Source: Deltaproteobacteria bacterium
GTDB lineage: Bacteria > Myxococcota_A > Polyangia > JAAYKL01
NCBI GenBank assembly: GCA_016935665.1
Contig: JAFGQN010000234.1
Location: 20,953-84,952, forward strand
Reading direction: 5' to 3'
Length of the DNA stretch: 64,000 nt
Part shown: positions 56,763 through 64,000 of the stretch, piece by piece
Layout of the letters: every line of letters begins with the position of its first letter
Numbering within the stretch: the first letter of the stretch is position 1
Notes under the pieces: generated by a model
Databases searched by the model: none
Told to the model about the DNA's origin: nothing
Seen by the model: only the letters and a program-made list of their open reading frames with translations
Program-made: the position numbers and the translations under genes

Positions 56763-57316
56763 TTATTCGAGATCAGTCGTCAGGGATTCAATGGTCTCTC
56801 TGGAGAGACCGGTGTACGCCATGATTTTTTCCATGGGTTCGGCATGCTGCAACATTGTTTTGGCGAATTGCAATGTCTGGACTGTTTTCCCTTTTTCCAT
56901 CCCTTTTTCCTCGCCTATCACCTCACCCATTGCTATCCCTTTCTCCATCCCTTTCTCCATCCCTTTCTCCATTCCTTTCTCTATCCCTTTCTCCATCCCT
57001 TTCTCCATCCCTTCGGCCACACCTTTTTTTATACCGGCCGCCAACCCTTTTCGTTCGGCCTCCTCGTACCAGCTCTGAACTGTTTCTCGAAGCATCGTAT
57101 TGACCTCCGTTAAATCCCCAAACGCGGGAATGTCGTCGATATTGCTTTTCGCAGGGCGCAGCACGCGGTTAAACCACCCGGCCAGCGCGCGGGACAGAGA
57201 TGCGCTGGCAATTGCAGCCATTGCAGCATCTCCTCAACCACGGCGAGTATAGCATGTTTATCAGAAGCGTTTTCAAGAGCAAAAAGGGCTGCCACCCTGA
57301 GAGATCCCCTCAACAA
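56763..57316 (-). pseudogene. Frameshifted 3' remnant of an Rpn-family recombination-promoting nuclease
   Basis: The 152-residue frame 57221-56763 reads ASLSRALAGWFNRVLRPAKS and TVQSWYEEAERKGLAAGIKK, then tandem KGMEKGMEKG repeats, the tail of Rpn/PDDEXK transposase-like proteins. In another frame, around 57316-57220, LRVAALFALENASDKHAILA and VVEEMLQWLQLPA form the segment that normally precedes it. A frame change near 57190-57220 and absence of the PD-(D/E)XK N-terminus make this a dead remnant. It adjoins a truncated IS4-type transposase. Confidence 0.7.
56937..57016. repeat. 12-base tandem repeat (ctttctccatcc) in the Rpn remnant
   Basis: About seven near-identical 12-base units encode Lys-Gly-Met-Glu on the minus strand, the known KGMEKG repeat of Rpn proteins. 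It is coding, not a CRISPR. Confidence 0.75.
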
Positions 57317-57397
57317 ACAGACTAATTGCAGCAAAATTTCACAGAAATCGTAAACGCTGGAAAAGAATAGAAAATATGCCTCGGTGTTCATTGTTTA

Positions 57398-58010
57398 TTG
57401 GGTATCAAAATCCAAACAAAAACACCAATGCATCCAATGAATACTCACAAATTTTCGAAACGCAAAGCTTCAAATAAAAAAGATTCTTCACGTGACAACA
57501 AATCAAAACGTCTGCAGGCAAGAGCAAAGCAGGCAAGGCAACTAAGATTGTCTCGCAGTCTTGATGAGCGATCCCTTGTGCGTATCTCGCACTCGATTTT
57601 TTCCAGGTTTCTTCATCATAAACAGGTTCTCAGTATCGCGCTTGTGACACTTGGCATTATCTTTACCGCGAGAATGACAATTCACGCCATTGGCGCCGCC
57701 ATGGCAAAGAAGCGGCGTCGTGGCAGCATGAAACATGGAATCAAACAGGTTGACCGATTCATGTCAAATAAGAAGCGTTGTCCTGTGGAAATGATGCACT
57801 GCCTCGTTAGGGCGATAGTGGGCAGCAAAAAGAGTATCGATGTCACCATGGACTGGACAGTTTTCGATGATGATGGTCAGACCACGCTGGTATTGTCTCT
57901 CATAATGAAACATGGTCGAGCAATCCCCATTGTCTGGTATACCCACTCTGAAAAGCAATCAAAGCAGATATGAGCGGTTGACTGCGGAACGACTCAGGCA
58001 TCCACATGCC
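57398..58010 (+). pseudogene. Truncated IS4-family transposase
   Basis: The frame 57398-57973 begins with a basic segment and then follows the IS4 N-terminal pattern: FSRFLHHKQVLSIALVTLGI, MKHGIKQVDRFMSNKKRCPV, VTMDWTVFDDDGQTTLVLSL with the first catalytic Asp, and MKHGRAIPIVWYTHSE. It then stops at SKQI. In the +1 frame just after, SNQSRYERLTAERLR continues the expected IS4 order, so a frameshift near 57945 is likely. The catalytic DDE remainder is missing. No terminal inverted repeats are evident. Confidence 0.7.
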
Positions 58011-58418
58011 ACGCCCTCAGACTCCGACAGTCCCTCCGAATTCTCGCCATTTGTGAATTCTTTGTATTGGCTTCCGCGCATCGTACAGCGTCGCCGACTG
58101 CATTGTTATTTTTAACGAGGCTCAATAGCTTCAGGGAAAGTGCGGACTTCCCTTGCGGCCTATGGAATTCCCTGTGTACGCTTCACCTATGTCGTTCGCT
58201 TCATTGTCATTTCCTTTCTTCTTTTCGAAACTCCTTTATAAGCGCAACACTCGGTGGGGTGGTTGGCTATTCCTTACCCGGTGAGGACTCTCACCTCACA
58301 AGAAGCACCAAGCTTCGCTTGGCGCACACGATGTTAAATCGGCCAGTAACACGTCGGTTACACTCTCTGTACTGGAAGAATGCGCGGGCTAACGCCCGCG
58401 CTATTCGATTTCTCACTG
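58011..58418. other. Gene-free region with two hairpins
   Basis: About 400 bases behind the transposase remnant. Two strong inverted repeats are seen: 58308-58322 (CCAAGC TTC GCTTGG) and 58382-58401 (GCGCGGGC TAAC GCCCGCGC, an eight-pair perfect stem). The latter is 18 bases beyond the stop of the small membrane protein on the minus strand. A plus-strand frame is open here but shows no recognisable protein. Confidence 0.5.
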
Positions 58419-58754
58419 TCATACCGAAATCACAACGCCATTCGCGATACTTACTTTGAGTACGATTCCAATCAACGCAACTGCTGCTGCGGAATATAAA
58501 TGCCTTGAATACGCTGGTTTGGGTTCTTTCTTTTTATAGGTCCCCCATAGACCAAAAATAAACTGCATTACTCCTATTCCGATAAACGCTGGAAAACATA
58601 ACAAAGTAAGAAAGACAAATGGTACTAACATTGGGCTATCTCCAATTCCCATTGCGACGATGAAGTAACCAATAGTCGCCAAAAGAAACACAACGGGGTT
58701 CAAATAAACAACAGAATCGGGGGTGCGCCATTTCTTCTTCTCTTCAATATTCAT
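58419..58754 (-). CDS. Small membrane protein, candidate RHS immunity protein
   Basis: 111 residues from ATG 58754, which follows AGGTGAG; a GTG at 58769 is an alternative. Three or four hydrophobic segments: NPVVFLLATIGYFIVAMGIG, FVFLTLLCFPAFIGIGVM and AAVALIGIVLKVSIANG. I recognise no family. It starts 52 bases after the end of the RHS terminal segment on the same strand, the usual place of an immunity gene for an RHS or polymorphic toxin. Immunity is inference from position and size only. Confidence 0.55.
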   Translation of the reverse strand: MNIEEKKKWRTPDSVVYLNPVVFLLATIGYFIVAMGIGDSPMLVPFVFLTLLCFPAFIGIGVMQFIFGLWGTYKKKEPKPAYSRHLYSAAAVALIGIVLKVSIANGVVISV

Positions 58755-58806
58755 TGTTAGATTGCTCACCTGTTATTAAATATCGAGGGGTTCCCCAATA
58801 ATTACG

Positions 58807-60069
58807 TCAATATAATGGCCCCCATATGCAGTAAGGTACAACATCTTCACAAAGATGTTCAATCGTACCTGGAGAGGCACCGTAGTTAAAAGTCATTTCC
58901 TTCTCTAAAATATGGTCTTTTGAATACTTACACTCTGACCCATCTGACCCTCGAACCTTATCACCTGTTTTTACCCAATTCCGGTCATCATTCGGGTCAT
59001 CACACACCGTAGGATCCACGATTGGGCAATCGTTATAGTCATCGCGATTTCGATTCTTCTCAGGCGTCAACTCATATCCTGAATCCGTGCAAATTTGATA
59101 ATACAGCCATTTGTTTTTACAAATGTGTTTCAGTGCTGACAAACCTTCGCTGTCAATGAAATTTATCGGGTCGTTGAGTGTGTATGCATATAGATTCGGT
59201 CCATCCCCCGCAAACCGAATCGGATCCTTCGCCACCCACCGGCCCACATGCGGATCACAATCCCTTGCACCAAATCGCACAAAACCAGTCTCCTCATCAT
59301 ACAATCCGCCTGCAAAACCAAATGGAATGAAGTCAAATCCCAGATGTTCATCCCCATTGCCAGTAGACGCAGGATTTACCGAATTGTCCACTACCAACTC
59401 AACGTTCCCGAATTCGTCGTAGCGATACTGCTGCACCACACTGCCGTCTGATGCATCGACAATCAGCAATGGGCTGCCCAGATGGTTGGAAACATTTCGA
59501 TAGGTTGTTGACGCACCTTCCTTGCTACTCACCATATAATCCGGAATATTCATTTTAGTACCGTACACAAATGTCGAAACCACATTTCCACTGGCGTCCA
59601 GTTCGGCTATAGGATTGAGGTCATCCTTGTACACGAGATGATATTTTAATGCGCCGTCAATCGATTTGGATACGCGCCTGTTTTTCCCATCTACTTTGTA
59701 TGACACCATTGAACCACCTGGCAAAATCACCGACTTGAGATTCCCCAATGAGTCGCAGGAGTAGTGCGTTTCAACGCCGTCTGTTTCCTTGCGCAGCAGT
59801 GTGCCGTTTAAATCGTATTCATAGTTGGTGTACCCATCTGTCGTATTGCCATATCGGAGCAGGCGGTCCTGGTTGTCGATATCATCGTCCCCAACTACCG
59901 CATTGAATACCAAACCACCATTGTCGTAATCTTCGAACAGGGTGCGATTACCGTTGGCATCGTATCCATAGCGGGCAGTTAAATTAGCGGAATCATACGC
60001 AAAGGCCGGATTGTAATCTGCGCCGTTTTCCGCATATACCTCTATCAATCGACCAGCTAAATCATACAC
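58807..60069 (-). CDS. RHS-repeat-associated core segment with variable C-terminal tip, 5' incomplete
   Basis: 420 residues from GTG 60069, but the frame is open back to a TAA at 60109-60111 and lacks a ribosome site, so this is the 3' part of a larger gene. Contains YD repeats (ARYGYDANGNRTLFEDY, YRYDEFGNVELVV), then the RHS core: GFVRFGARDCDPHVGRWVAK and DPIRFAGDGPNLYAYTLNDP. After INFIDSEG comes a tip of about 110 residues with seven cysteines, ending GTIEHLCEDVVPYCIWGP. The tip has no toxin family that I recognise. RHS proteins deliver such tips as toxins; the small membrane protein behind it may neutralise it. Confidence 0.8.
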   Translation of the reverse strand: MYDLAGRLIEVYAENGADYNPAFAYDSANLTARYGYDANGNRTLFEDYDNGGLVFNAVVGDDDIDNQDRLLRYGNTTDGYTNYEYDLNGTLLRKETDGVETHYSCDSLGNLKSVILPGGSMVSYKVDGKNRRVSKSIDGALKYHLVYKDDLNPIAELDASGNVVSTFVYGTKMNIPDYMVSSKEGASTTYRNVSNHLGSPLLIVDASDGSVVQQYRYDEFGNVELVVDNSVNPASTGNGDEHLGFDFIPFGFAGGLYDEETGFVRFGARDCDPHVGRWVAKDPIRFAGDGPNLYAYTLNDPINFIDSEGLSALKHICKNKWLYYQICTDSGYELTPEKNRNRDDYNDCPIVDPTVCDDPNDDRNWVKTGDKVRGSDGSECKYSKDHILEKEMTFNYGASPGTIEHLCEDVVPYCIWGPLY

Positions 60070-60108
60070 ATAATATTCAGTTGTTTTCCCTTTACCAAAA
60101 TCTTCCCT

Positions 60109-61428
60109 TTAATCTATATTCACACCATCGCATGTTTCCGCCACATCACAATCAGAAGACGCCTTGCGACATACCGTACTCGAATCTGCAGAAACAGGAA
60201 CCACCACTATATCTCCGGCCTGACATATGACCGCTTCCAAACATGCACCGCCAATCCCCGAAGCATCTATTGGCCCATCCGGCTGCCAATTCACGATGCA
60301 AATACCGCTCCCATCGCAAGTGCTTAAGTCCGCACACTCGGTATTCTGAAAATCACCACATGGTGTGTCTTCGGTAACCAAATTGTCGCGGCACTGTCCC
60401 ATGCCATCGCAAGTGTCGGCGCCGTTACAGTCATTATCTGTGGAATCGCCGCAAAAAACTCCCTGTGCCACAAGGTTTTCGAGGCACTGTCCCATGCCAT
60501 CACAGGTATCTGCGCTGTTACAGTCATTGCTGGTTGTATCCCCGCACAGTACACCTGCGTTCGCCAAATTGAAAACGCAGCTTCCGGCTGCATCACATGT
60601 ATCCATGGGGTCACAGGTGGTATCCGCCGAACCACATGACATGCCTTCGGAATAAATCAATCCCGTGTTTAAATCACAACAGGATGTCGCCGGGTCACTG
60701 GGTAAATCAAACACGTACAATCGTCCTGTGTTTAGTCCTCGAACGCTGTCAAGGCCAGGTGCGGACAAAACGATGACACCGTTTTGAATGGACACCGCGT
60801 TACCAAACAAATCGCCATCTGCGCTGTCGCCTGAGTTCAATACTGCGGGTTGATTGGTGACATCATAGTATTCATCCCATTCGCCATCGGCACCCAAATG
60901 CAACACTGTTGCTAGCCCGGTATCGTCACTGCCATTTGCAGTTCCAACCACAGCGTATTCCCCATTCATCGCAAAAGACGCTGCGGAAGCATCAAACGAC
61001 GCATAATAAGGCTGCAAGTTTTGAATCAATGTCCCATCTATCGATAGACTGTAAAAACTGACAACCGGGGCCAGTCCATCTGTCAGGCTCATCGACAGCA
61101 CACCGATGTGACCTTCGTCGGTGCTGACATCAACGCCAAATCGATAATCCAGCGGATTTTCCGGCGCCAGCAATGATTTCATTGGTTCGATAAAATCGGT
61201 CTGTTCCGCATTCAACCTTAAAACCACAGTCTCGTTTGCCTCTGGCGCGGACGCGACAAGGTATCCTGTCCCCATGGCAACAGAATGCCCAAAACCAAAT
61301 TCGGTGTATTCAATCTCGATGGACACGACTGTTGAAGTAGCATTCTCTGGAGCGGCGTCGTTACACGGCACCATTTTGGTGTGAATGCATACGCCATTTT
61401 CCCGCACGTGGTCCGGCGGTATCATCAA
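60109..61428 (-). CDS. Secreted FG-GAP and Cys-rich repeat segment of a broken mosaic gene
   Basis: 439 residues. FG-GAP-like blades (FGFGHSVAMGTGYLVASAPE, LFGNAVSIQNGVIVLSAP) are followed by tandem Cys modules (CNSADTCDGMGQC, CNGADTCDGMGQC, CDVAETCDGVN). The frame stops with TAA at 60109-60111 in the middle of what is normally a CDGVxxxCPAD module. The same frame continues directly into the RHS segment. The N-terminus has no signal peptide or credible start: the sequence is the frame-shifted continuation of the upstream piece (overlap 61361-61428). Treat as part of one disrupted gene. Confidence 0.7.
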   Translation of the reverse strand: MMIPPDHVRENGVCIHTKMVPCNDAAPENATSTVVSIEIEYTEFGFGHSVAMGTGYLVASAPEANETVVLRLNAEQTDFIEPMKSLLAPENPLDYRFGVDVSTDEGHIGVLSMSLTDGLAPVVSFYSLSIDGTLIQNLQPYYASFDASAASFAMNGEYAVVGTANGSDDTGLATVLHLGADGEWDEYYDVTNQPAVLNSGDSADGDLFGNAVSIQNGVIVLSAPGLDSVRGLNTGRLYVFDLPSDPATSCCDLNTGLIYSEGMSCGSADTTCDPMDTCDAAGSCVFNLANAGVLCGDTTSNDCNSADTCDGMGQCLENLVAQGVFCGDSTDNDCNGADTCDGMGQCRDNLVTEDTPCGDFQNTECADLSTCDGSGICIVNWQPDGPIDASGIGGACLEAVICQAGDIVVVPVSADSSTVCRKASSDCDVAETCDGVNID

Positions 61429-62005
61429 TAGTTATAATGCCCTGCGGTTCCACCTGCAAAGATGTGAGTCGATACTCGCCGGCAGACAGTCTGGCATTTG
61501 CATTGGAAAACACATGCAAATTATTGTAAGTTCCCGGAGCGACTGTAACGGATTGTCCCGGTGGCAGAATCCGGTCCGAACTCACTGGCCACGGTAGGTC
61601 CAGATTCAAAGAAACCTGTTTTGCGGCATCAAATGAAGCATTCTGTGTCAGCTGTCCAAAGAGAGATGCCGTACCGTCAATAACAACATTGGTGGCGCAG
61701 TCAATATCACCATTCAGTGTTGAGCGCGGCAGTAACTTCACCGGTCCCGACGATACAATATTCACAGTCAGGGCATTGTCCATTCCAATTGAAACCCCGC
61801 CAGTACCATTACCTGTGATCTTTTGCTGGGCTGCAAAAATACGCGCACGATCCAAAAATACGACGTCACCGTTTGCGGCTGCCACCACCTCGGATATCGC
61901 CGTGGCGTTGGGCAAAATCATCGTATACGGTCCAAACAACGGGGTTGACCTGTCCGTGTCACTGTCTATCTGCATTATCCAGAAGATAACGCCCCTGCGG
62001 ACCAT
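61361..62005 (-). pseudogene. Middle fragment of the broken mosaic gene
   Basis: 214 residues without a signal peptide. TGNGTGGVSIGMDNALTVNI, LTSLQVEPQGIITIDDTAGP and similar blocks suggest a secreted beta-structured domain, perhaps beta-helix-like. It opens inside the preceding fragment (overlap 61959-62005) and closes inside the following one (overlap 61361-61428), each time in a different frame. The order of domains makes a single ancestral gene the simplest reading. No independent start signal is visible. Confidence 0.55.
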
Positions 62006-62213
62006 TGATTATAATCGTAAACACAAGGTCACTGTACGTTGCTTTAAATCTTTCCCTTAAATCGCCGGGAATCTGAAATGTCAGTGTATGAAATGAACCG
62101 GCATTTAGTCCGGCAAGGTTGGCCGAGCCAAGGTCTCTATACCATTCGCCAAAATGTGTATAAACCTGAATCGTGAATAGATAAACTTTATACTTTACCT
62201 GAAAATTACTCAA
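61959..62213 (-). pseudogene. 5' fragment of the broken mosaic gene
   Basis: 84 residues from an unlikely TTG start. RDLGSANLAGLNAGSFHTLT and LVFTIIINGPQGRYLLDN look like a carbohydrate-binding-like beta-sandwich; such domains often continue ...LLDNLxxx, and the next frame indeed gives MQIDSDTDRS. A one-base loss near 61985 would explain the frame change. The upstream end is also missing. Confidence 0.55.
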
Positions 62214-62310
62214 GCACTATTACATCAGCATCCGAGAAAAACAATAGTGACTTCTATAACTCGCCCATATATTAATGTTTATCAACATCACATTATATTA
62301 AGGAGAGCCA

Positions 62311-63678
62311 ATGCCAGCCCGTTCAACACTACTAATATTTACCTCACTTCTTTTTACCGTTTCCTGCTATCAATCCAATGGCAACAGCAACGATGGAAAG
62401 GAGACCACCGTTGAATGCCTGGATAAAAAGGATAACGACGGGGATGGTTTGATAGACTGCGAGGATCCCGATTGCAGGCTGGAGCCGAATCTGTGTAATG
62501 GGGACAGTGGCGCCGGTCCTTTTGATACCAACACTGCCGATCCTCTGGATTCCGACACCATCGTTGAGAGTACAGATTCGAGTTTGGATTCAGATAGCGT
62601 CATAGAATCGGTCACCGACAGTGCGTCAATGGCAGATACAGACAGTGTAACAGATACCGGGGTGACCGTAACCGAAATGCCACTGGATAAAATGGGCTGG
62701 GTACAGATTCCCGCCGGGTCATTCTGGATGGGAACCCCCGATGGCAACTGCCCCGAAGGCTATCCGGTTGCTTCGTGCCAGAATGAGACGGACCGATATG
62801 AAGAAAGCGAGATGCTCCATTACGTGCAACTGACCCATTCCTTTGAAATGATGAACACCGAAATGACCCAGGCCTCAATTATTGCACTCACCGGCTGGAA
62901 CCCCGCCTGTGCAAAGGAAAACAGCGACTGTGGCGTGTACCGCAACAAATGTCTGGATGTGAACCGCTGCCCGGTTAAGCAGGTGACCTGGTACGATACG
63001 CTGCTCTATGCCAATTTGCTATCCGAACAAAATGGGTATGCCCCCTGTTATATACTGGAGGATATTGTATGCAGAGACAAACTGGCGGCAACAAATCCAC
63101 GGGATTGTATGACTGAAACCCGAAAGGGTATTGCTTCAGCAACAGACAGCCTGAACAATGTGGAAAACCCCTATGAGTGTGAAGGGTATCGACTGCCCAC
63201 CGAGGCGGAATGGGAGTACGCCGCCAGAGCAGGCAGCCTGACAGTGCATTATCCAACGTCAACCTATAGTGGCGGATGGGAGAATGATGATCCCGCAAAC
63301 ATGTGCAATCCTCAACTGGCGCACCTGGCCTGGCACTGCGAAGAAGGTGTCCCGTACGATGGTACCCACAAGGTGGGATCACTGCAGCCCAATCACTGGG
63401 GACTGTATGACATGCTGGGCAACGTGATGGAGCACGTTTGGGATGTTTATGAAGAATCCTACCCGATGGGCACCATAAAAAAACCAGTGGTGGACCCCAG
63501 TGGTCCAGTGGATACCTATTTAGACCCCTTGTGGGTTCGCGGCCGAACCGGGAGAGGGTGCGCATGGTTCCGGCCGGATTTTATATGCCGCGTTGGATAC
63601 AGGCTTCAGACATCTGTGAACAATCCTGTCAATTCCACAGGTTTCAGACTGGTTCGCACCCTGTTTTCGGATGAATGA
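62311..63678 (+). CDS. Formylglycine-generating-enzyme-like (SUMF1) surface lipoprotein
   Basis: 455 residues behind AAGGAGAGCC. Lipoprotein signal (FTSLLFTVSC, lipidated Cys19), a Cys pair with DKKDNDGDGLIDCEDPDC, and an Asp/Ser/Thr stalk to about 125. The rest is a SUMF1/FGE-sulfatase domain: WVQIPAGSFWMGTPDG, NTEMTQASIIALTGW, CPVKQVTWYDTLLYANLLSE, YRLPTEAEWEYAARAGS and WGLYDMLGNVMEHVWD, ending VGYRLQTSVNNPVNSTGFRL. Family members make formylglycine in sulfatases or act as binding scaffolds; the two active Cys of true FGE are not evident, so a non-catalytic surface role is likely. Intact and independent of the mosaic gene next to it. Confidence 0.9.
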   Translation: MPARSTLLIFTSLLFTVSCYQSNGNSNDGKETTVECLDKKDNDGDGLIDCEDPDCRLEPNLCNGDSGAGPFDTNTADPLDSDTIVESTDSSLDSDSVIESVTDSASMADTDSVTDTGVTVTEMPLDKMGWVQIPAGSFWMGTPDGNCPEGYPVASCQNETDRYEESEMLHYVQLTHSFEMMNTEMTQASIIALTGWNPACAKENSDCGVYRNKCLDVNRCPVKQVTWYDTLLYANLLSEQNGYAPCYILEDIVCRDKLAATNPRDCMTETRKGIASATDSLNNVENPYECEGYRLPTEAEWEYAARAGSLTVHYPTSTYSGGWENDDPANMCNPQLAHLAWHCEEGVPYDGTHKVGSLQPNHWGLYDMLGNVMEHVWDVYEESYPMGTIKKPVVDPSGPVDTYLDPLWVRGRTGRGCAWFRPDFICRVGYRLQTSVNNPVNSTGFRLVRTLFSDE

Positions 63679-63843
63679 TTACTGAACCGAATGCATTCCC
63701 ACTATTTAAGGATGTAAGCCGGAAACGCATCTCAAAAAGGCGTATTGCCGATACCGTAATCGCAAAAACCCCGAAACCGCTCAGCATGATATGTTCACTC
63801 AAACGACGCCCGATTATCAACCTTTCAAACCGTTCGTGAATGA
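63679..63843. other. Intergenic region, nothing recognised
   Basis: 165 bases between convergent genes. No hairpin with T-run, RNA or repeat seen. Confidence 0.3.
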
Positions 63844-64000
63844 TTATTGAAGCCTGTCGCTGTCACACCTCACCTGTCTGATGATACGTTTAATCAGATA
63901 TGTTTTATTCGGGGCTTTGGTTTCCTCGCCGGTTACTTCGGCAAAGCGCTGCTGAAGTTCGGGCAGTTTCATATCTTCCATTTCCCTCATTTGTGTTTCG
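63844..64000 (-). CDS. DUF2924-like protein, 5' end outside window
   Basis: The minus-strand frame ending with TAA at 63844-63846 is open to the right edge. It reads METQ-like MREMEDMKLPELQQRFAEVT, then GEETKAPNKTYLIKRIIRQV, the pattern of DUF2924 (ELxxxWxxLFGxxPPxxNRxFLIRRI). DUF2924 genes are common in phage and mobile regions and often sit beside recombinases. The ATG at 63990 may be its start or an internal Met. Confidence 0.6.
   Translation of the reverse strand, partial: ETQMREMEDMKLPELQQRFAEVTGEETKAPNKTYLIKRIIRQVRCDSDRLQ

Noticed and set aside
56937..57016. Possible CRISPR or satellite repeat
   Set aside because: 12-base units with no spacers that encode the known KGMEKG repeat of Rpn proteins.
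58382..58401. Integron attC site
   Set aside because: The stem is perfect but the RYYYAAC/GTTRRRY core is not matched and no integrase or cassette array is present; called a hairpin only.

Overview
The window reads as chromosome of a Gram-negative, signalling-rich bacterium of deltaproteobacterial type (Myxococcota, Bradymonadota or a relative). This rests on several secreted lipoproteins with long Asp/Thr/Ser stalks and Cys-rich motifs, a formylglycine-generating-enzyme-like lipoprotein, multi-PAS hybrid histidine kinases, HD-GYP and HDOD proteins, and outer-membrane-type C-terminal domains. No marker gene fixes the lineage. I see no rRNA, no tRNA, no CRISPR array and no intact prophage.

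Layout. 1-3270 (minus): an exported caspase-like protein with a barrel-like C-terminus, then a BspA-type repeat lipoprotein that runs off the left edge. 3.6-5.7 kb: a DciA-like protein facing a two-receiver HD-GYP regulator. 6-8.4 kb: a voltage-sensor ion channel whose two RCK domains are divided between two adjacent genes. 8.7-10 kb: a SLOG-like protein and a methyltransferase. 10-14.9 kb (minus): hybrid kinase, Cys-tailed receiver and pentapeptide-repeat protein in operon order. 15-18.5 kb (minus): a beta-helix lipoprotein and a DUF1963 protein. 18.8-23 kb: a 1434-residue exported/membrane protein of unknown function. 23.4-32.5 kb: Cache-PAS kinase, thiolase, SprA-like protein, outer-membrane protein, HDOD protein and a hybrid kinase with HPt. 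32.7-41.5 kb: AspT/YidE-type transporter, polytopic membrane protein, TruC-like pseudouridine synthase, PhnD-like and LolA-like exported proteins, a metallo-beta-lactamase/beta-CASP relative without its metal ligands, and RarA. 41.6-47 kb: EamA transporter, methyltransferase, membrane-anchored MutS-like ATPase, single receiver, BrkB/YihY protein. 48-54.7 kb: Asp/Thr/Ser-rich lipoprotein, outer-membrane protein, EF-hand-like protein, a cluster with HEPN and NifO-like (ArsC-fold) proteins, and an AraC-GyrI regulator.

54.9-64 kb is the accessory part: a GYG-type potassium channel with two RCK domains; a frameshifted Rpn-family nuclease remnant next to a truncated IS4-type transposase; a small membrane protein behind an RHS terminal segment; and a broken secreted mosaic gene (carbohydrate-binding-like, beta-structured, FG-GAP, Cys-rich and RHS parts) read in four pieces with two frame changes and one in-frame stop. 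An intact FGE-like lipoprotein and the edge of a DUF2924-like gene close the window.

Functional threads are dense phospho-signalling (three histidine kinases, three receiver proteins, one HDOD protein), envelope surface display, and ion-channel gating by nucleotide-binding RCK domains. The most unusual items are the exported caspase/BspA pair, the split-RCK channel with a non-canonical pore, the ligand-less beta-CASP relative, and the RHS mosaic with its candidate immunity gene.
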